Assembly: GCA_027487015.1 (NCBI GenBank)
Contig: JAIYEK010000187.1
Location: 1-54,660 of the forward strand
DNA: 54,660 nt
DNA from: Erythrobacteraceae bacterium
GTDB taxonomy: Bacteria > Pseudomonadota > Alphaproteobacteria > Sphingomonadales > Sphingomonadaceae
Direction of reading: 5' to 3'
Shown: in pieces, positions 34,403-43,295 of the stretch
How the letters are laid out: the number at the start of each line of letters is the position of its first letter
Numbering within the stretch: the stretch's first letter is position 1
Translations under genes and position numbers: made by a program
Notes under the pieces: generated by a model
Databases searched by the model: none
Seen by the model: only the letters and a program-made list of their open reading frames with translations
Told to the model about the DNA's origin: nothing

Positions 34403-36823
34403 ATGAAGGGGATCAAGCGGGCTGCGCTGGCAGCTGGCGTGTGTCTGGCAGCGTTCGGGATGGTCGCGGGCGAGGCGGTTCAGGCCCAGACCAAGCCGGC
34501 CGCGATCAAGGTCACGCGCGCCATGAAAGACGCGCCGTACTGGAACGCAGCCCTCCCCACCGAGCAACGCGTCGAGGACCTCCTCGCCCGCATGACGCTC
34601 GAGGAAAAGATCGCCCAGATCATCACCGTGTGGGACAGCAAGAAGGCGGTCCAGAGCGCGGGCGACGTCTTCGATCCCGCCAAGGCGGCGTCGGTCTACC
34701 CCAATGGCATCGGCCAGATCGCGCGCCCCTCTGACCGCTCCGGCCCCTCGAGCCCGCGAAAGGTCGGGCGGCGCAGCATCGACGAATCGGTGGCTTACGT
34801 GATCGCCGCGCAGAAGTGGGCGATGGAGCAGACCCGCCTCGGCATCCCGATCCTGTTCCACGAGGAATCGCTCCACGGCCTCGCCGCCAAGGACGCGACC
34901 GCCTTCCCCCAAGCCATCGGCCTTGCGAGCAGCTGGGACCCGGACCTGATCCGCGACATCAACGCGCTGATCGCCGAGGAAACCAGTGCGCGCGGCGTTC
35001 ACCTGGTCCTCTCTCCCGTGGTGGACGTCGCGCGTGATCCGCGCTGGGGTCGGATCGAGGAAACCTTCGGCGAGGACCCCTTCCTCGTCGGCGAAATGGG
35101 GGTCGCCTCGGTCGAGGGGCTGATGGGCGTCGGCACCACCCGCAAGCTTGCGCCGGGCAAGGTGATGGCCACGCTCAAGCACATGACCGGCCACGGCCAG
35201 CCCGAAAGCGGCAACAACGTCGCCCCCGCCCAGATCAGCGAGCGAACCTTGCGCGAGATGTTCTTCCCGCCCTTCGAACAAGTGGTGAAGCGCACCAAGA
35301 TCGACGCGGTGATGGCGAGCTACAACGAGATCGACGGGGTGCCCTCCCACGCCAACAAGTGGCTGCTGCAGGACGTGTTGCGCGGCGAGTGGGGATATGA
35401 GGGCGCGGTGGTCTCGGACTACTACGCCATCGAGGATATGGCCCGCATCCACCACATTGCCCCCGACTTCGCGGCCGCAGGCGAGATCGCGCTGAAGGCC
35501 GGGGTCGATGTCGACCTGCCCGAGGGGGCTGGCTTCAAGAACCTCGCAGCCGGGGTCAAGGAAGGCCGCGTGTCGATTGCCGAGATCGACGACGCGGTGC
35601 GGCGGCTGCTCACGATGAAGTTCAACGCCGGGCTGTTCGAGAACCCCTGGCCCAACCTTGCCAAGGCGCGCCAGTCGAACGGGCCCGAGGGCGTGGCGCT
35701 GGCGCGGAAGGCGGCGGAGCGCTCGCTGGTGCTGCTCAAGAACAACGACGCGCTGCCGCTGGCTCTGCCCGAAGCGGGCGCGGCCAAGAAGCCGACCGTT
35801 GCGGTGATTGGCCCCAACGCCGATGTCGCCCGGCTCGGCGGCTATTACGGCGAGCCGCGTGCGAGCGTCACGCCGCTGCAAGGCATCCGCGCGGCGGTGG
35901 CGGGCAAAGCGAATGTCGTCCACGCACTCGGCGTCGAGATCATCGACGGTGACAGCGACTGGTGGGACGATGCGGTCGTCCTCGCCGACCCTGAAAAGAA
36001 CCGCCAACGCATCGCCGAGGCGGTCGAAGTTGCGAAGGGTGCGGACACCATCGTCCTCTTCATCGGCGACACCGAGAAGACCAGCCGCGAAGGCTGGGCC
36101 GCCAATCACTTGGGCGACCGCACCAGCCTCGATTTGGTGGGCGAGCAGAACGAATTGTTCAAGGCGATGAAGGCGCTCGGCAAGCCGGTCGTCGTGGTGC
36201 TGATCAACGGCCGCCCGCCCAGCTACCCGACCATCGCCGCCGAGGCCGATGCGATCCTCGAAACCTGGTACGCGGGCGAGCAGCAGGGCACCGCGATTGC
36301 AGATGCGCTGACCGGCAAGCTCAACCCCGGCGGCAAGATGCCGGTCTCGACCGCGCGCAACGTCGGCCAGCTGCCGAACTTCTACAACTACAAGCCGAGC
36401 GCGCGGCGCGGATACCTGTTCGACGAGGTGACGCCGCTGTTCCCGTTCGGCTGGGGGCTCAGTTACACCACCTTTGCGCTGGCCGCGCCGCAGCTATCGG
36501 CGACCACGATCAAGCCCGGCGAAGGCGTGACGGTGACAGTGCGCGTCACCAACACCGGCGCGCGCGCGGGCGACGAGGTGGTGCAGGTCTACCTGCGCGA
36601 CGAGATCAGCTCGGTCACGCGGCCCGTGAAGGAACTGGCCGGGTTCAAGCGCGTGACGCTTGCTCCGGGTGAGAGCCGCGATGTGGCAATCACCATCGAA
36701 CCGCGCGCCTTCGCCATGTGGAACGCCGAGATAAAGCGGGTGACCGAGCCCGGCACCTTCCAGATCATGACCGGGGCGAACTCGGCCGAGCTTCAGACCG
36801 TCACGCTCGAGGTGAAGCCGTGA
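34403..36823 (+). CDS. GH3 beta-glucosidase/beta-xylosidase with Fn3-like domain
   Basis: An 806-residue exported GH3 of the BglX type. The start at 34403 has AGGAGAGG upstream, and the Sec signal ends near VQAQ (residue 29). The N-terminal barrel has LARMTLEEKIAQI, FHEESLHGLA, KHMTGHGQPESGNN and nucleophile Asp339 in GAVVSDYYAIED. The alpha/beta sandwich follows to FPFGWGLSYTTF, and a C-terminal Fn3-like domain (about 695-806) has VRVTNTGARAGDEVVQVYL. With the next gene being a GH10 xylanase, xylo-oligosaccharide trimming is likely. It is coupled to GH10 by GTGA. Confidence 0.93.
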   Translation: MKGIKRAALAAGVCLAAFGMVAGEAVQAQTKPAAIKVTRAMKDAPYWNAALPTEQRVEDLLARMTLEEKIAQIITVWDSKKAVQSAGDVFDPAKAASVYPNGIGQIARPSDRSGPSSPRKVGRRSIDESVAYVIAAQKWAMEQTRLGIPILFHEESLHGLAAKDATAFPQAIGLASSWDPDLIRDINALIAEETSARGVHLVLSPVVDVARDPRWGRIEETFGEDPFLVGEMGVASVEGLMGVGTTRKLAPGKVMATLKHMTGHGQPESGNNVAPAQISERTLREMFFPPFEQVVKRTKIDAVMASYNEIDGVPSHANKWLLQDVLRGEWGYEGAVVSDYYAIEDMARIHHIAPDFAAAGEIALKAGVDVDLPEGAGFKNLAAGVKEGRVSIAEIDDAVRRLLTMKFNAGLFENPWPNLAKARQSNGPEGVALARKAAERSLVLLKNNDALPLALPEAGAAKKPTVAVIGPNADVARLGGYYGEPRASVTPLQGIRAAVAGKANVVHALGVEIIDGDSDWWDDAVVLADPEKNRQRIAEAVEVAKGADTIVLFIGDTEKTSREGWAANHLGDRTSLDLVGEQNELFKAMKALGKPVVVVLINGRPPSYPTIAAEADAILETWYAGEQQGTAIADALTGKLNPGGKMPVSTARNVGQLPNFYNYKPSARRGYLFDEVTPLFPFGWGLSYTTFALAAPQLSATTIKPGEGVTVTVRVTNTGARAGDEVVQVYLRDEISSVTRPVKELAGFKRVTLAPGESRDVAITIEPRAFAMWNAEIKRVTEPGTFQIMTGANSAELQTVTLEVKP

Positions 36824-38022
36824 GCGCCACCCGACGCGATGCATTGGGGGCGATCGGCACTTCGGTCGCCGCACTCGCGATGTCGGGATGCGGCGGGGGA
36901 TCGGCCACGCCCGCCCCCGCCCCCGTCAGCACCCCTCCGCCCGCGCCCACTGGCGTCCAGCAGCCGGGGATCAACACCATCGCCGCACGCGGCGGCCGAC
37001 GGTTCGGGAGCGCCATCGCCTCGACCCCCGGCAATGCCAATGCGGGGTCGATCCAGAACTCCGATTACACCGCGATCATCAAGGGCGAATGCGGCATCGT
37101 CGTCCCCGAGAACGAGATGAAGTGGCAGGCCGTCCGGCCCGCGCCCACGGTCTTCGCCTTCGACCGGATGGACGAGATCGTGCGCTGGGCGCAGACGAAC
37201 GGGCTCGCGGTGCGCGGTCACACGCTGCTGTGGCACCGCCCGCAGTGGTTCCCGAACTGGCTCAACACCTACGACTTCGGTGCGACCCCGGTGCGTGAGG
37301 CCGAGCGGCTGCTGACCGAGCACATCCAGACCGTCACCCGCCGCTACAAGGGCGTGATCACAAGCTACGATGTGGTCAACGAAGCGATCGACCATGATCG
37401 CAACGCGACCATCGAAACCAGTCTCAGCCGCGCGATGGGAAGCCCCGAGGCGGTGCTCGACCTCGCCTTCCACACCGCGCGCGCGGAGCTGCCGACCGAG
37501 CAGCTAGTCTACAACGACTACATGAGCTGGGAGCCGCAGCACGCAAAGCACTGCGCCGATGTGCTGCGCTTGCTCGAAGGGTTCAAGAAGCGCGGCACCC
37601 CGGTCGATGCGCTGGGGATCCAGTCGCATATCGAGATGTTCTCGATCGATCCCGCCACCGGCGTCGGCCCCTATGCCGAACGCGAATGGCGGCGGTTCCT
37701 CGATGAGGTCACCGGCATGGGCTACCGCCTGCTGGTCACCGAGTTCGACGTCAAGGACAAGGCGCTCCCCGGCAATATCGCCCAACGCGACGAGAAGGTC
37801 GCCGATTTCGCGCGGCGCTATTTCGAGGTGATGTTCGATTACAAGCAGCACCTCGACGACGTGCTCGCCTGGGGGATGGTCGACAAGTTCAACTGGCTGC
37901 AGGGCTTCGACCCCGCCAAGCGCGCCGACGGCCTCGAGGTGCGCGGCACGCCCTATGACAGCACCTACCGCGCCAAGCCGCTGCTCACGGCGCTCGCCAA
38001 TGTGATTACCGCCGCCGGCTGA
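36820..38022 (+). CDS. GH10 endo-1,4-beta-xylanase, Tat lipoprotein
   Basis: A 400-residue GH10 xylanase. The GTG start overlaps the GH3 stop. The N terminus has twin arginines (SATRRDALGAIG) and a lipobox AMSGC with the lipid-bearing Cys near residue 26, followed by a Gly/Pro/Ala-rich linker. It is therefore probably a Tat-exported lipoprotein held at the cell surface or in the periplasm. The catalytic residues are acid/base Glu188 in DVVNEAI and nucleophile Glu308 in LLVTEFDVKD. HTLLWH and GIQSHIEM are standard GH10 blocks. It cleaves the xylan backbone. A terminator follows. Confidence 0.94.
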   Translation: MSATRRDALGAIGTSVAALAMSGCGGGSATPAPAPVSTPPPAPTGVQQPGINTIAARGGRRFGSAIASTPGNANAGSIQNSDYTAIIKGECGIVVPENEMKWQAVRPAPTVFAFDRMDEIVRWAQTNGLAVRGHTLLWHRPQWFPNWLNTYDFGATPVREAERLLTEHIQTVTRRYKGVITSYDVVNEAIDHDRNATIETSLSRAMGSPEAVLDLAFHTARAELPTEQLVYNDYMSWEPQHAKHCADVLRLLEGFKKRGTPVDALGIQSHIEMFSIDPATGVGPYAEREWRRFLDEVTGMGYRLLVTEFDVKDKALPGNIAQRDEKVADFARRYFEVMFDYKQHLDDVLAWGMVDKFNWLQGFDPAKRADGLEVRGTPYDSTYRAKPLLTALANVITAAG

Positions 38023-38048
38023 TCCTCTCGCCGACGGTTTCTCCCTGC

Positions 38049-38079
38049 GGCCCGGGCAGCGATGCCCGGGCCCTTTTTT
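38049..38079 (+). terminator. Intrinsic terminator of the GH3-GH10 unit
   Basis: GGCCCGGGCA-GCGA-TGCCCGGGCC forms a 10-bp perfect stem with a tetraloop and is followed by six T, 27 nt after the xylanase stop. Confidence 0.93.
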
Positions 38080-38119
38080 GTGCGCGAGAGCCGGCTCCCG
38101 CGCGCACCGCGCACAAACG

Positions 38120-38152
38120 AAAAGGGCCCCCCAGCAATGTGCCGGGGGGCCC
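38120..38152 (-). terminator. Intrinsic terminator of the TonB receptor gene
   Basis: GGGCCCCCC and GGGGGGCCC (38124-38132 and 38144-38152) form a 9-bp stem. On the minus strand it is followed by TTTT, and it lies 36 nt beyond the receptor stop codon. Confidence 0.88.
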
Positions 38153-38187
38153 ATTCCCTGGGGAGCCTTTCGTCTCGCGCGGCGCTG

Positions 38188-41100
38188 TTAGAAGTTGCCG
38201 CGCACGATGAAGGAGAAGCGCCGGTCGTTCATGAAGAACGAGCGCGGGGCCAGCACGCTGGGATCACCGGTATAGGCCTGCGTGGTCTTGGTCACCTCGT
38301 CGAGCAGGTTCACCCCCTGCACGCCGACCCGGATATTCTTCGTCACGTTGAAGAAGATCGACGCATCGAGCTGCCCGGTCGCCTCGTTGAAGATCGAGTA
38401 GAACGGGAAGATCACGTCCGCCGGGGTGAGCAGGAAGCGCGAGCGCCAGTTATAGGCGGCACGCATGCTGATCGGACCCTTCTCGTAGAAGATCGTCGCA
38501 TTGATGTTGTGCTTCGAGAGCTGTTCGAGCGGCAGGTTGCCCGGCGGGATGGTCGACGGATTGACCGGCTCGCCGGTGTTGAGGAAGGTGTTCGGAAGGC
38601 CCTCGCTCTCGATATAGGTGTAGTTGGCGGCCACACCGAGACCATCGAGCGGCTTGGGCAGGAAGTCATAGGTCTGCTGGTAGGCAACCTCGAAGCCCTT
38701 GATCTTGCCGTTCTGGTCGAAGTTGGCAGGCCCCCGCACCAGCACATCGCGCGTGATCCCGTTGCTGGTGATCTGGCGGTTGGTGATCTGCTGGTAGAAG
38801 AAGTCGTTGATGTCCTTGTAGAAGGCATTGAAGGTCAAGGACCCGACCGTGTCGAAATACCATTCGGCGCTGAGGTCGAACTGCCACGCGGTCGCCGGAC
38901 GGATGAAGGGGTTGCCGGCTTCCGCGGTCAGCTCGCCGCTGCCACCCAGACCGATGTTGACGAAGTTGCGGACGTAGGAGTTGTCCGGCCGGGTCAGCAC
39001 CTTCGAAGCGGCAAAGCGCAGGATCACGTCGTCCGAGAGACCGAACTTCATGTTGAGGCTGGGCAGCCAGAAATCGTAGCTGACTTCGGCCACGTCGAGC
39101 GTGGTCACCCCGTTGCCCGCGAAGGTCTGGAGCTGGGCATAGCCGGTCGCGCCGAGGTTACAGACCCCGCCCGGGACCTGCGGCAGGGTGCCCGGAGGCG
39201 CGCCAGGAGGCACCGTCGCGGCGCAGCGCACCGAGAAGGGATCCTGAATGTTCAGCGCCTGCCGGCTCGGCACGCCGATCGAGCCCTGCGAGCGGATCGA
39301 GGTGTTGACGTAGCGCACCCCGATATTGCCCGACAGGCGAATACCGCCGCCGAACAAGCCGTCGCTGCCGAAATCGAGCTGCAGATAGGCCGCCGAATCC
39401 TGCTGGGCGATCGGCTGGATCTCCGCAGGCAGATAGGGCGATCCCGCGATCGCGTTCTGGCGCGCGGAAGCCGGCAGCCAGGTCGGCGAGGCACCCAGCG
39501 CACGCGCCCGGTTCTGGATCGACTGGAAGTCGGCCACAGCGCCCTCGTAATCGCCGATCAGATCACCGGCGTAGTAGAAGGCACCCGGAGGGCCAGGGAC
39601 CTTGCCGCGGAAGAAGTTCGGGAAATCGTAGCGCTGCGAAAGATCCGCCGGCGTATCGCCGAAGTTGACCGGGCGATCACCCGACCAGGTCTCGCTCAGC
39701 ATCCCCCAGTTGTAGGTGGTGTAGCGAACAGTCTGGTCACGATCCTGATAGCGCGCGCCCCACTTGGCCTTGCGCAGGAAGGCGTCATCGTCGAACTCGT
39801 AACCGAAGTCGGCTTGGAAGGCATATTGCGTGCCCGTCGAATCCTCGATGTGGTCCATCGCCGCGCGCCAGAACTGGAAGCGCGGATCGGTGAAGTACTG
39901 CGCTTCGGTCGCATTGGCGAGATCGGCGCCGGGGGTCGACCACGTGTAGCCGAGGAATTGCGGCTTGTGCGGGATGATCACCGGCAGATCGCCCGAGATG
40001 TCGAGCTCCTGGTCGGCGAAGGACGAGCCGAACACGCTGAAATCGAGGTTTTCCTTGTGCGACGTCGCATATTGCGCGTCGAGCTCGACCGTCAGGCGGT
40101 CGGTCAGTTCGGTGCGCAGGTTGAGCGAGTAATCCTCGTTGGTGATCTCGTCATTGACCTGACGGCGGGCGAGCGACTGCTGAAGGCCGCCGATCGGCAC
40201 GAAGGGCGACGTGCCCGGATTGCCGCGCCAGCCGTTCGAGGCGTTGACGATGTAGCCCGACTGGAACAGCCCGGCGTCGTTGTAGAGGTAATCGGTGAAC
40301 CCGCCGACCGGGCACTGCGCGCGCGCGGTCGGATCGCCGTTCGTCCCATCGGGGTTGATCCGGTTGGGCCCGGCATCGTTCTGCTGGCAGCCGAGCGGAT
40401 AGGTCGAATATTCCGCAAGGTCGGGAGCCGTCTCGAAGGTGTATTCGCCCCACTTGTTGGTCGAGTTGGAGCGGATGAATTCGGCGGTGATCAGCGTCTT
40501 GCCGTCGATCGATTCGAACTGCGCCGAAGCAGCGATCCCGAAGCGCTCGCGGTCGAACTCCTGGGTGCGGAACTGGCCGCCCACCGGCGCCACGCGGCTG
40601 TTGGCATAGTCGGCAAAGCCATCGACCCCCGCCGCGCCGAAGACGCCGCAGGCCGAGCCGCCCGCGGGCAGCAAGGCGGTGTTGGTCGTGCCCGGCAGCG
40701 GGTTGCGGCAAACGCGCACGCCATCGGTGTTGGCGGCGTTGACCAGCCGCCCGTCGCGAGTCTGGTAGTTGGCGACCTGAAGGCCGTCCGCGCGGCTCTT
40801 GATGCGCGAATAGGACGCGCTGGCGAGCAGGCCGAAGCGGCCCTTGTCGGTATCCCAGGTGTTGCTGATGAGGCCCGACAGCGTCGGCGTCCATTCCTTG
40901 CGGAAGTCGCCATAATTGGCCTCGCCGCTGAAGGCGATCTTGAGGCCCTTGTTGTCGAACGGCTTGCGGGTGTTGAGGTTGACCGTGCCGGCAAGGCCGC
41001 CTTCGATGGTCTCGGCGGTGGCGTTCTTGCTGATGATCACCGAACCGAGCAATTCAGCCGGAACGTCGGCGAAGTTGAGCGCCTGCCCGCCCACGCCCGC

Positions 41101-41568
41101 GCCGAAGGCCGAGCGGCCGTTGAATTCGGAGCGCACGAAGTTGAGGCCGCGCACGACCACGCCCGAACCTTCGACCGAGAAGTGGTCGGGGTCGTTGGAC
41201 CCTGCGAAGCGGTTGATCGCGACGCCCGGAACACGCTGGAGCGCTTCGGTGACCGAGCGGTCAGGCAGCGCGCCGATGTCCTGCGCGGTGATTGCATCGA
41301 CCACGGTGTCGGCATTGCGCTTCACGCTCTGCGCATTGGCGAGCGAGGCGCGCAGGCCGCTGACGATGATTTCGGTGACCGGCTCGTCGGTGGTGACGGT
41401 GTCCTGCGTCTCGGGTTCGGCGGATGCCTGCTGGTCCTGCGCGAAAGCGGCGCTGGCGCTGATCGCACTGCCGACCACGAGCGCCGAAGCCCCGGCGCGC
41501 AGCACGCTTTTGTACCACGGCTGGCGGCCACCCGCCCAAACGCCACGCGGCTGCATCGAAGTGCGCAT
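38188..41568 (-). CDS. Large TonB-dependent receptor for oligosaccharides
   Basis: A 1126-residue outer-membrane receptor, at the long end for its class. The start at 41568 has GGGAGGG upstream, and the signal peptide ends near AFAQ (about residue 44). The TonB-box/plug region is EIIVSGLRASLANAQSVKRN and DIGALPDRSVTEALQRVPGV. The rest is a beta-barrel of many aromatic strands that ends in the terminal Phe of FIVRGNF, as needed for barrel assembly. Members next to halogenase genes belong to the Caulobacter/Xanthomonas type that imports plant polysaccharide fragments. Operator O5 lies 15 bp before the start. The substrate is inferred as xylo- or glucan oligomers. Confidence 0.93.
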   Translation of the reverse strand: MRTSMQPRGVWAGGRQPWYKSVLRAGASALVVGSAISASAAFAQDQQASAEPETQDTVTTDEPVTEIIVSGLRASLANAQSVKRNADTVVDAITAQDIGALPDRSVTEALQRVPGVAINRFAGSNDPDHFSVEGSGVVVRGLNFVRSEFNGRSAFGAGVGGQALNFADVPAELLGSVIISKNATAETIEGGLAGTVNLNTRKPFDNKGLKIAFSGEANYGDFRKEWTPTLSGLISNTWDTDKGRFGLLASASYSRIKSRADGLQVANYQTRDGRLVNAANTDGVRVCRNPLPGTTNTALLPAGGSACGVFGAAGVDGFADYANSRVAPVGGQFRTQEFDRERFGIAASAQFESIDGKTLITAEFIRSNSTNKWGEYTFETAPDLAEYSTYPLGCQQNDAGPNRINPDGTNGDPTARAQCPVGGFTDYLYNDAGLFQSGYIVNASNGWRGNPGTSPFVPIGGLQQSLARRQVNDEITNEDYSLNLRTELTDRLTVELDAQYATSHKENLDFSVFGSSFADQELDISGDLPVIIPHKPQFLGYTWSTPGADLANATEAQYFTDPRFQFWRAAMDHIEDSTGTQYAFQADFGYEFDDDAFLRKAKWGARYQDRDQTVRYTTYNWGMLSETWSGDRPVNFGDTPADLSQRYDFPNFFRGKVPGPPGAFYYAGDLIGDYEGAVADFQSIQNRARALGASPTWLPASARQNAIAGSPYLPAEIQPIAQQDSAAYLQLDFGSDGLFGGGIRLSGNIGVRYVNTSIRSQGSIGVPSRQALNIQDPFSVRCAATVPPGAPPGTLPQVPGGVCNLGATGYAQLQTFAGNGVTTLDVAEVSYDFWLPSLNMKFGLSDDVILRFAASKVLTRPDNSYVRNFVNIGLGGSGELTAEAGNPFIRPATAWQFDLSAEWYFDTVGSLTFNAFYKDINDFFYQQITNRQITSNGITRDVLVRGPANFDQNGKIKGFEVAYQQTYDFLPKPLDGLGVAANYTYIESEGLPNTFLNTGEPVNPSTIPPGNLPLEQLSKHNINATIFYEKGPISMRAAYNWRSRFLLTPADVIFPFYSIFNEATGQLDASIFFNVTKNIRVGVQGVNLLDEVTKTTQAYTGDPSVLAPRSFFMNDRRFSFIVRGNF

Positions 41569-41582
41569 AAGATCCCTCCCCA

Positions 41583-41596
41583 TGTTAGCGCTATCA
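41583..41596. promoter_or_regulatory. LacI-type operator O5 before the TonB receptor
   Basis: TGTTAGCGCTATCA keeps the TAGCGCTA core. It lies 15 nt upstream of the receptor ATG, so a bound repressor would block the promoter or early transcription, and 140 nt upstream of the divergent halogenase gene. Confidence 0.82.
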
Positions 41597-41735
41597 TTTA
41601 TTCGCAGATAGCTTGCCCTCTTGTGGGAGCATGGCTTATCGAGGGGTAAGCGGCTTGACAATAGGTCTTCGCATTTTTGCAGGGGAAGTGTGGCAATTTG
41701 CCAACAACGTCCCGCTGCGATAGGATCGGGACGGG

Positions 41736-43295
41736 ATGAGAGAGAGCAATGGTATCGGTAACGCGGGCCGCCTTGCGCGGGTCGTGATCGTGGGCGGGGG
41801 CACCGCCGGATGGATGGCGGCCGCTGCGCTTTCGCGCTTCTTCAACGATGGACGGCGCACGGTCACCCTGATCGAATCCGACGCCATCGGCACGGTCGGT
41901 GTCGGCGAGGCGACCATCCCTCCGATCCGCAGCTTCAACGCCATGCTCGACATCCCCGAGGCCGAGTTCCTGCGCGAGACGCGGGGGACCTGCAAACTGG
42001 GGATCGAATTCGTCAATTGGGGCCGCATCGGCGATCGCTATTTCCACCCCTTTGGCGAATATGGGCAAGCGCTCCACGGCATCGCCTTCCACCAGCTGTG
42101 GCTGCGCGAATATGCCCGCAGCGGCGCAGCCGGGGCGGGCGATATCGGCGAATATTCGATGAGCACCGCGGCCGCCCGCGCGCGCCGATTCGCCCGGCCT
42201 GCGGCGGGGGCGCAGTCGGTGGTGCGCGAGATCGCCTATGCCTATCACTTCGACGCCGGGCTCTACGCCGCCTACCTGCGCCGCCTCGCCGAGCGTCAAG
42301 GGGTCACGCGAATCGAAGGCCAGGTCAACCAAGTCACTCGCGACGGGGAGACCGGCGACGTCGCCAGCGTCACGCTCGACAATGGCACCACCATCGCGGG
42401 CGACCTCTTCATCGATTGCTCGGGCTTCCGGGGTCTCCTGATCGAGGAGGCGCTCGAAACCGGTTACGAGGACTGGAGCCGCTGGCTCCCCATGGACCGC
42501 GCGCTTGCGGTGCCCACACGCTCCCCCGGCCCGCCCGATCCCTTCACCCGCGCAACCGCCCATTCGGCCGGGTGGCAATGGCGCATCCCGCTCCAGCACC
42601 GCACCGGCAACGGCCATGTCTTTTCGAGCGCCTTCATGGGCGAGGACGAGGCGCGCGCCATCCTGCTGGCGAACCTCGAGACCGAACCGCTGGCCGAGCC
42701 GCGGGCGATCCGCTTCCTCACCGGCATGCGGCGCAAGGCGTGGAACCACAATGTGGTGGCGCTCGGCCTCTCATCGGGGTTCATCGAGCCCTTGGAATCG
42801 ACTTCGATCCACCTAATCCAGAACGGCCTCCAGCGCCTCTTCGCGCTGTTCCCCGACCTGCCGATCCGCGCCGCCGAGCGCGACGAGTACAACCGCGGGA
42901 TGCATGAACTCTACGAGGACGTGCGCGATTTCATCATCCTTCACTACAAGGCCACGCAGCGCGAGGATTCCGAATTCTGGCGCTATGTGAAGCACATGGA
43001 GATCCCCGACAGCCTCGCGCGCAAGATCGACATGTGGCAGCACCGTGGGCGCGTGTTCCGCGAGAATGCCGAGCTGTTCGCGCAGCCAAGCTGGATCGCG
43101 GTGATGCTGGGGCAGAACATCTGGCCCGCGATGCACGATCCCATCGCCGACACGCTCGACGAGACGCGGGTCGCCGCCGCGATGGCGCAGATGCGCGCCG
43201 CCTATGCCGATGTCGCCGCGCGGCTGCCCGGCCATGAGGAATTCCTGCGCCAATCGGGCAGCTGGCATGTGGCGCCCGAGGCGGCGGTCGCATGA
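41736..43295 (+). CDS. Flavin-dependent halogenase family (tryptophan halogenase), copy 1
   Basis: A 519-residue member of the Trp_halogenase family. It has the FAD motif GGGTAGWMAA, GVGEATIPPIRSFN and catalytic-Lys position Lys87 in TCKLGIEF. The halogenase WxWxIP motif is in GWQWRIPLQHR (about residue 286), and the end of the FAD site is SGFIEPLESTSIHL. These are all features of true halogenases. Copies next to TonB receptors in Caulobacter-like bacteria have no known substrate. The next gene overlaps by 4 nt (ATGA). Confidence 0.9.
   Translation: MRESNGIGNAGRLARVVIVGGGTAGWMAAAALSRFFNDGRRTVTLIESDAIGTVGVGEATIPPIRSFNAMLDIPEAEFLRETRGTCKLGIEFVNWGRIGDRYFHPFGEYGQALHGIAFHQLWLREYARSGAAGAGDIGEYSMSTAAARARRFARPAAGAQSVVREIAYAYHFDAGLYAAYLRRLAERQGVTRIEGQVNQVTRDGETGDVASVTLDNGTTIAGDLFIDCSGFRGLLIEEALETGYEDWSRWLPMDRALAVPTRSPGPPDPFTRATAHSAGWQWRIPLQHRTGNGHVFSSAFMGEDEARAILLANLETEPLAEPRAIRFLTGMRRKAWNHNVVALGLSSGFIEPLESTSIHLIQNGLQRLFALFPDLPIRAAERDEYNRGMHELYEDVRDFIILHYKATQREDSEFWRYVKHMEIPDSLARKIDMWQHRGRVFRENAELFAQPSWIAVMLGQNIWPAMHDPIADTLDETRVAAAMAQMRAAYADVAARLPGHEEFLRQSGSWHVAPEAAVA

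Noticed and set aside
38062-41649. Very long plus-strand open frame (1195 codons) opposite the TonB receptor
   Set aside because: It is the complement of the receptor gene; composition rich in Arg/Glu/Gly repeats, no domain. The receptor frame has signal, plug and terminal Phe.
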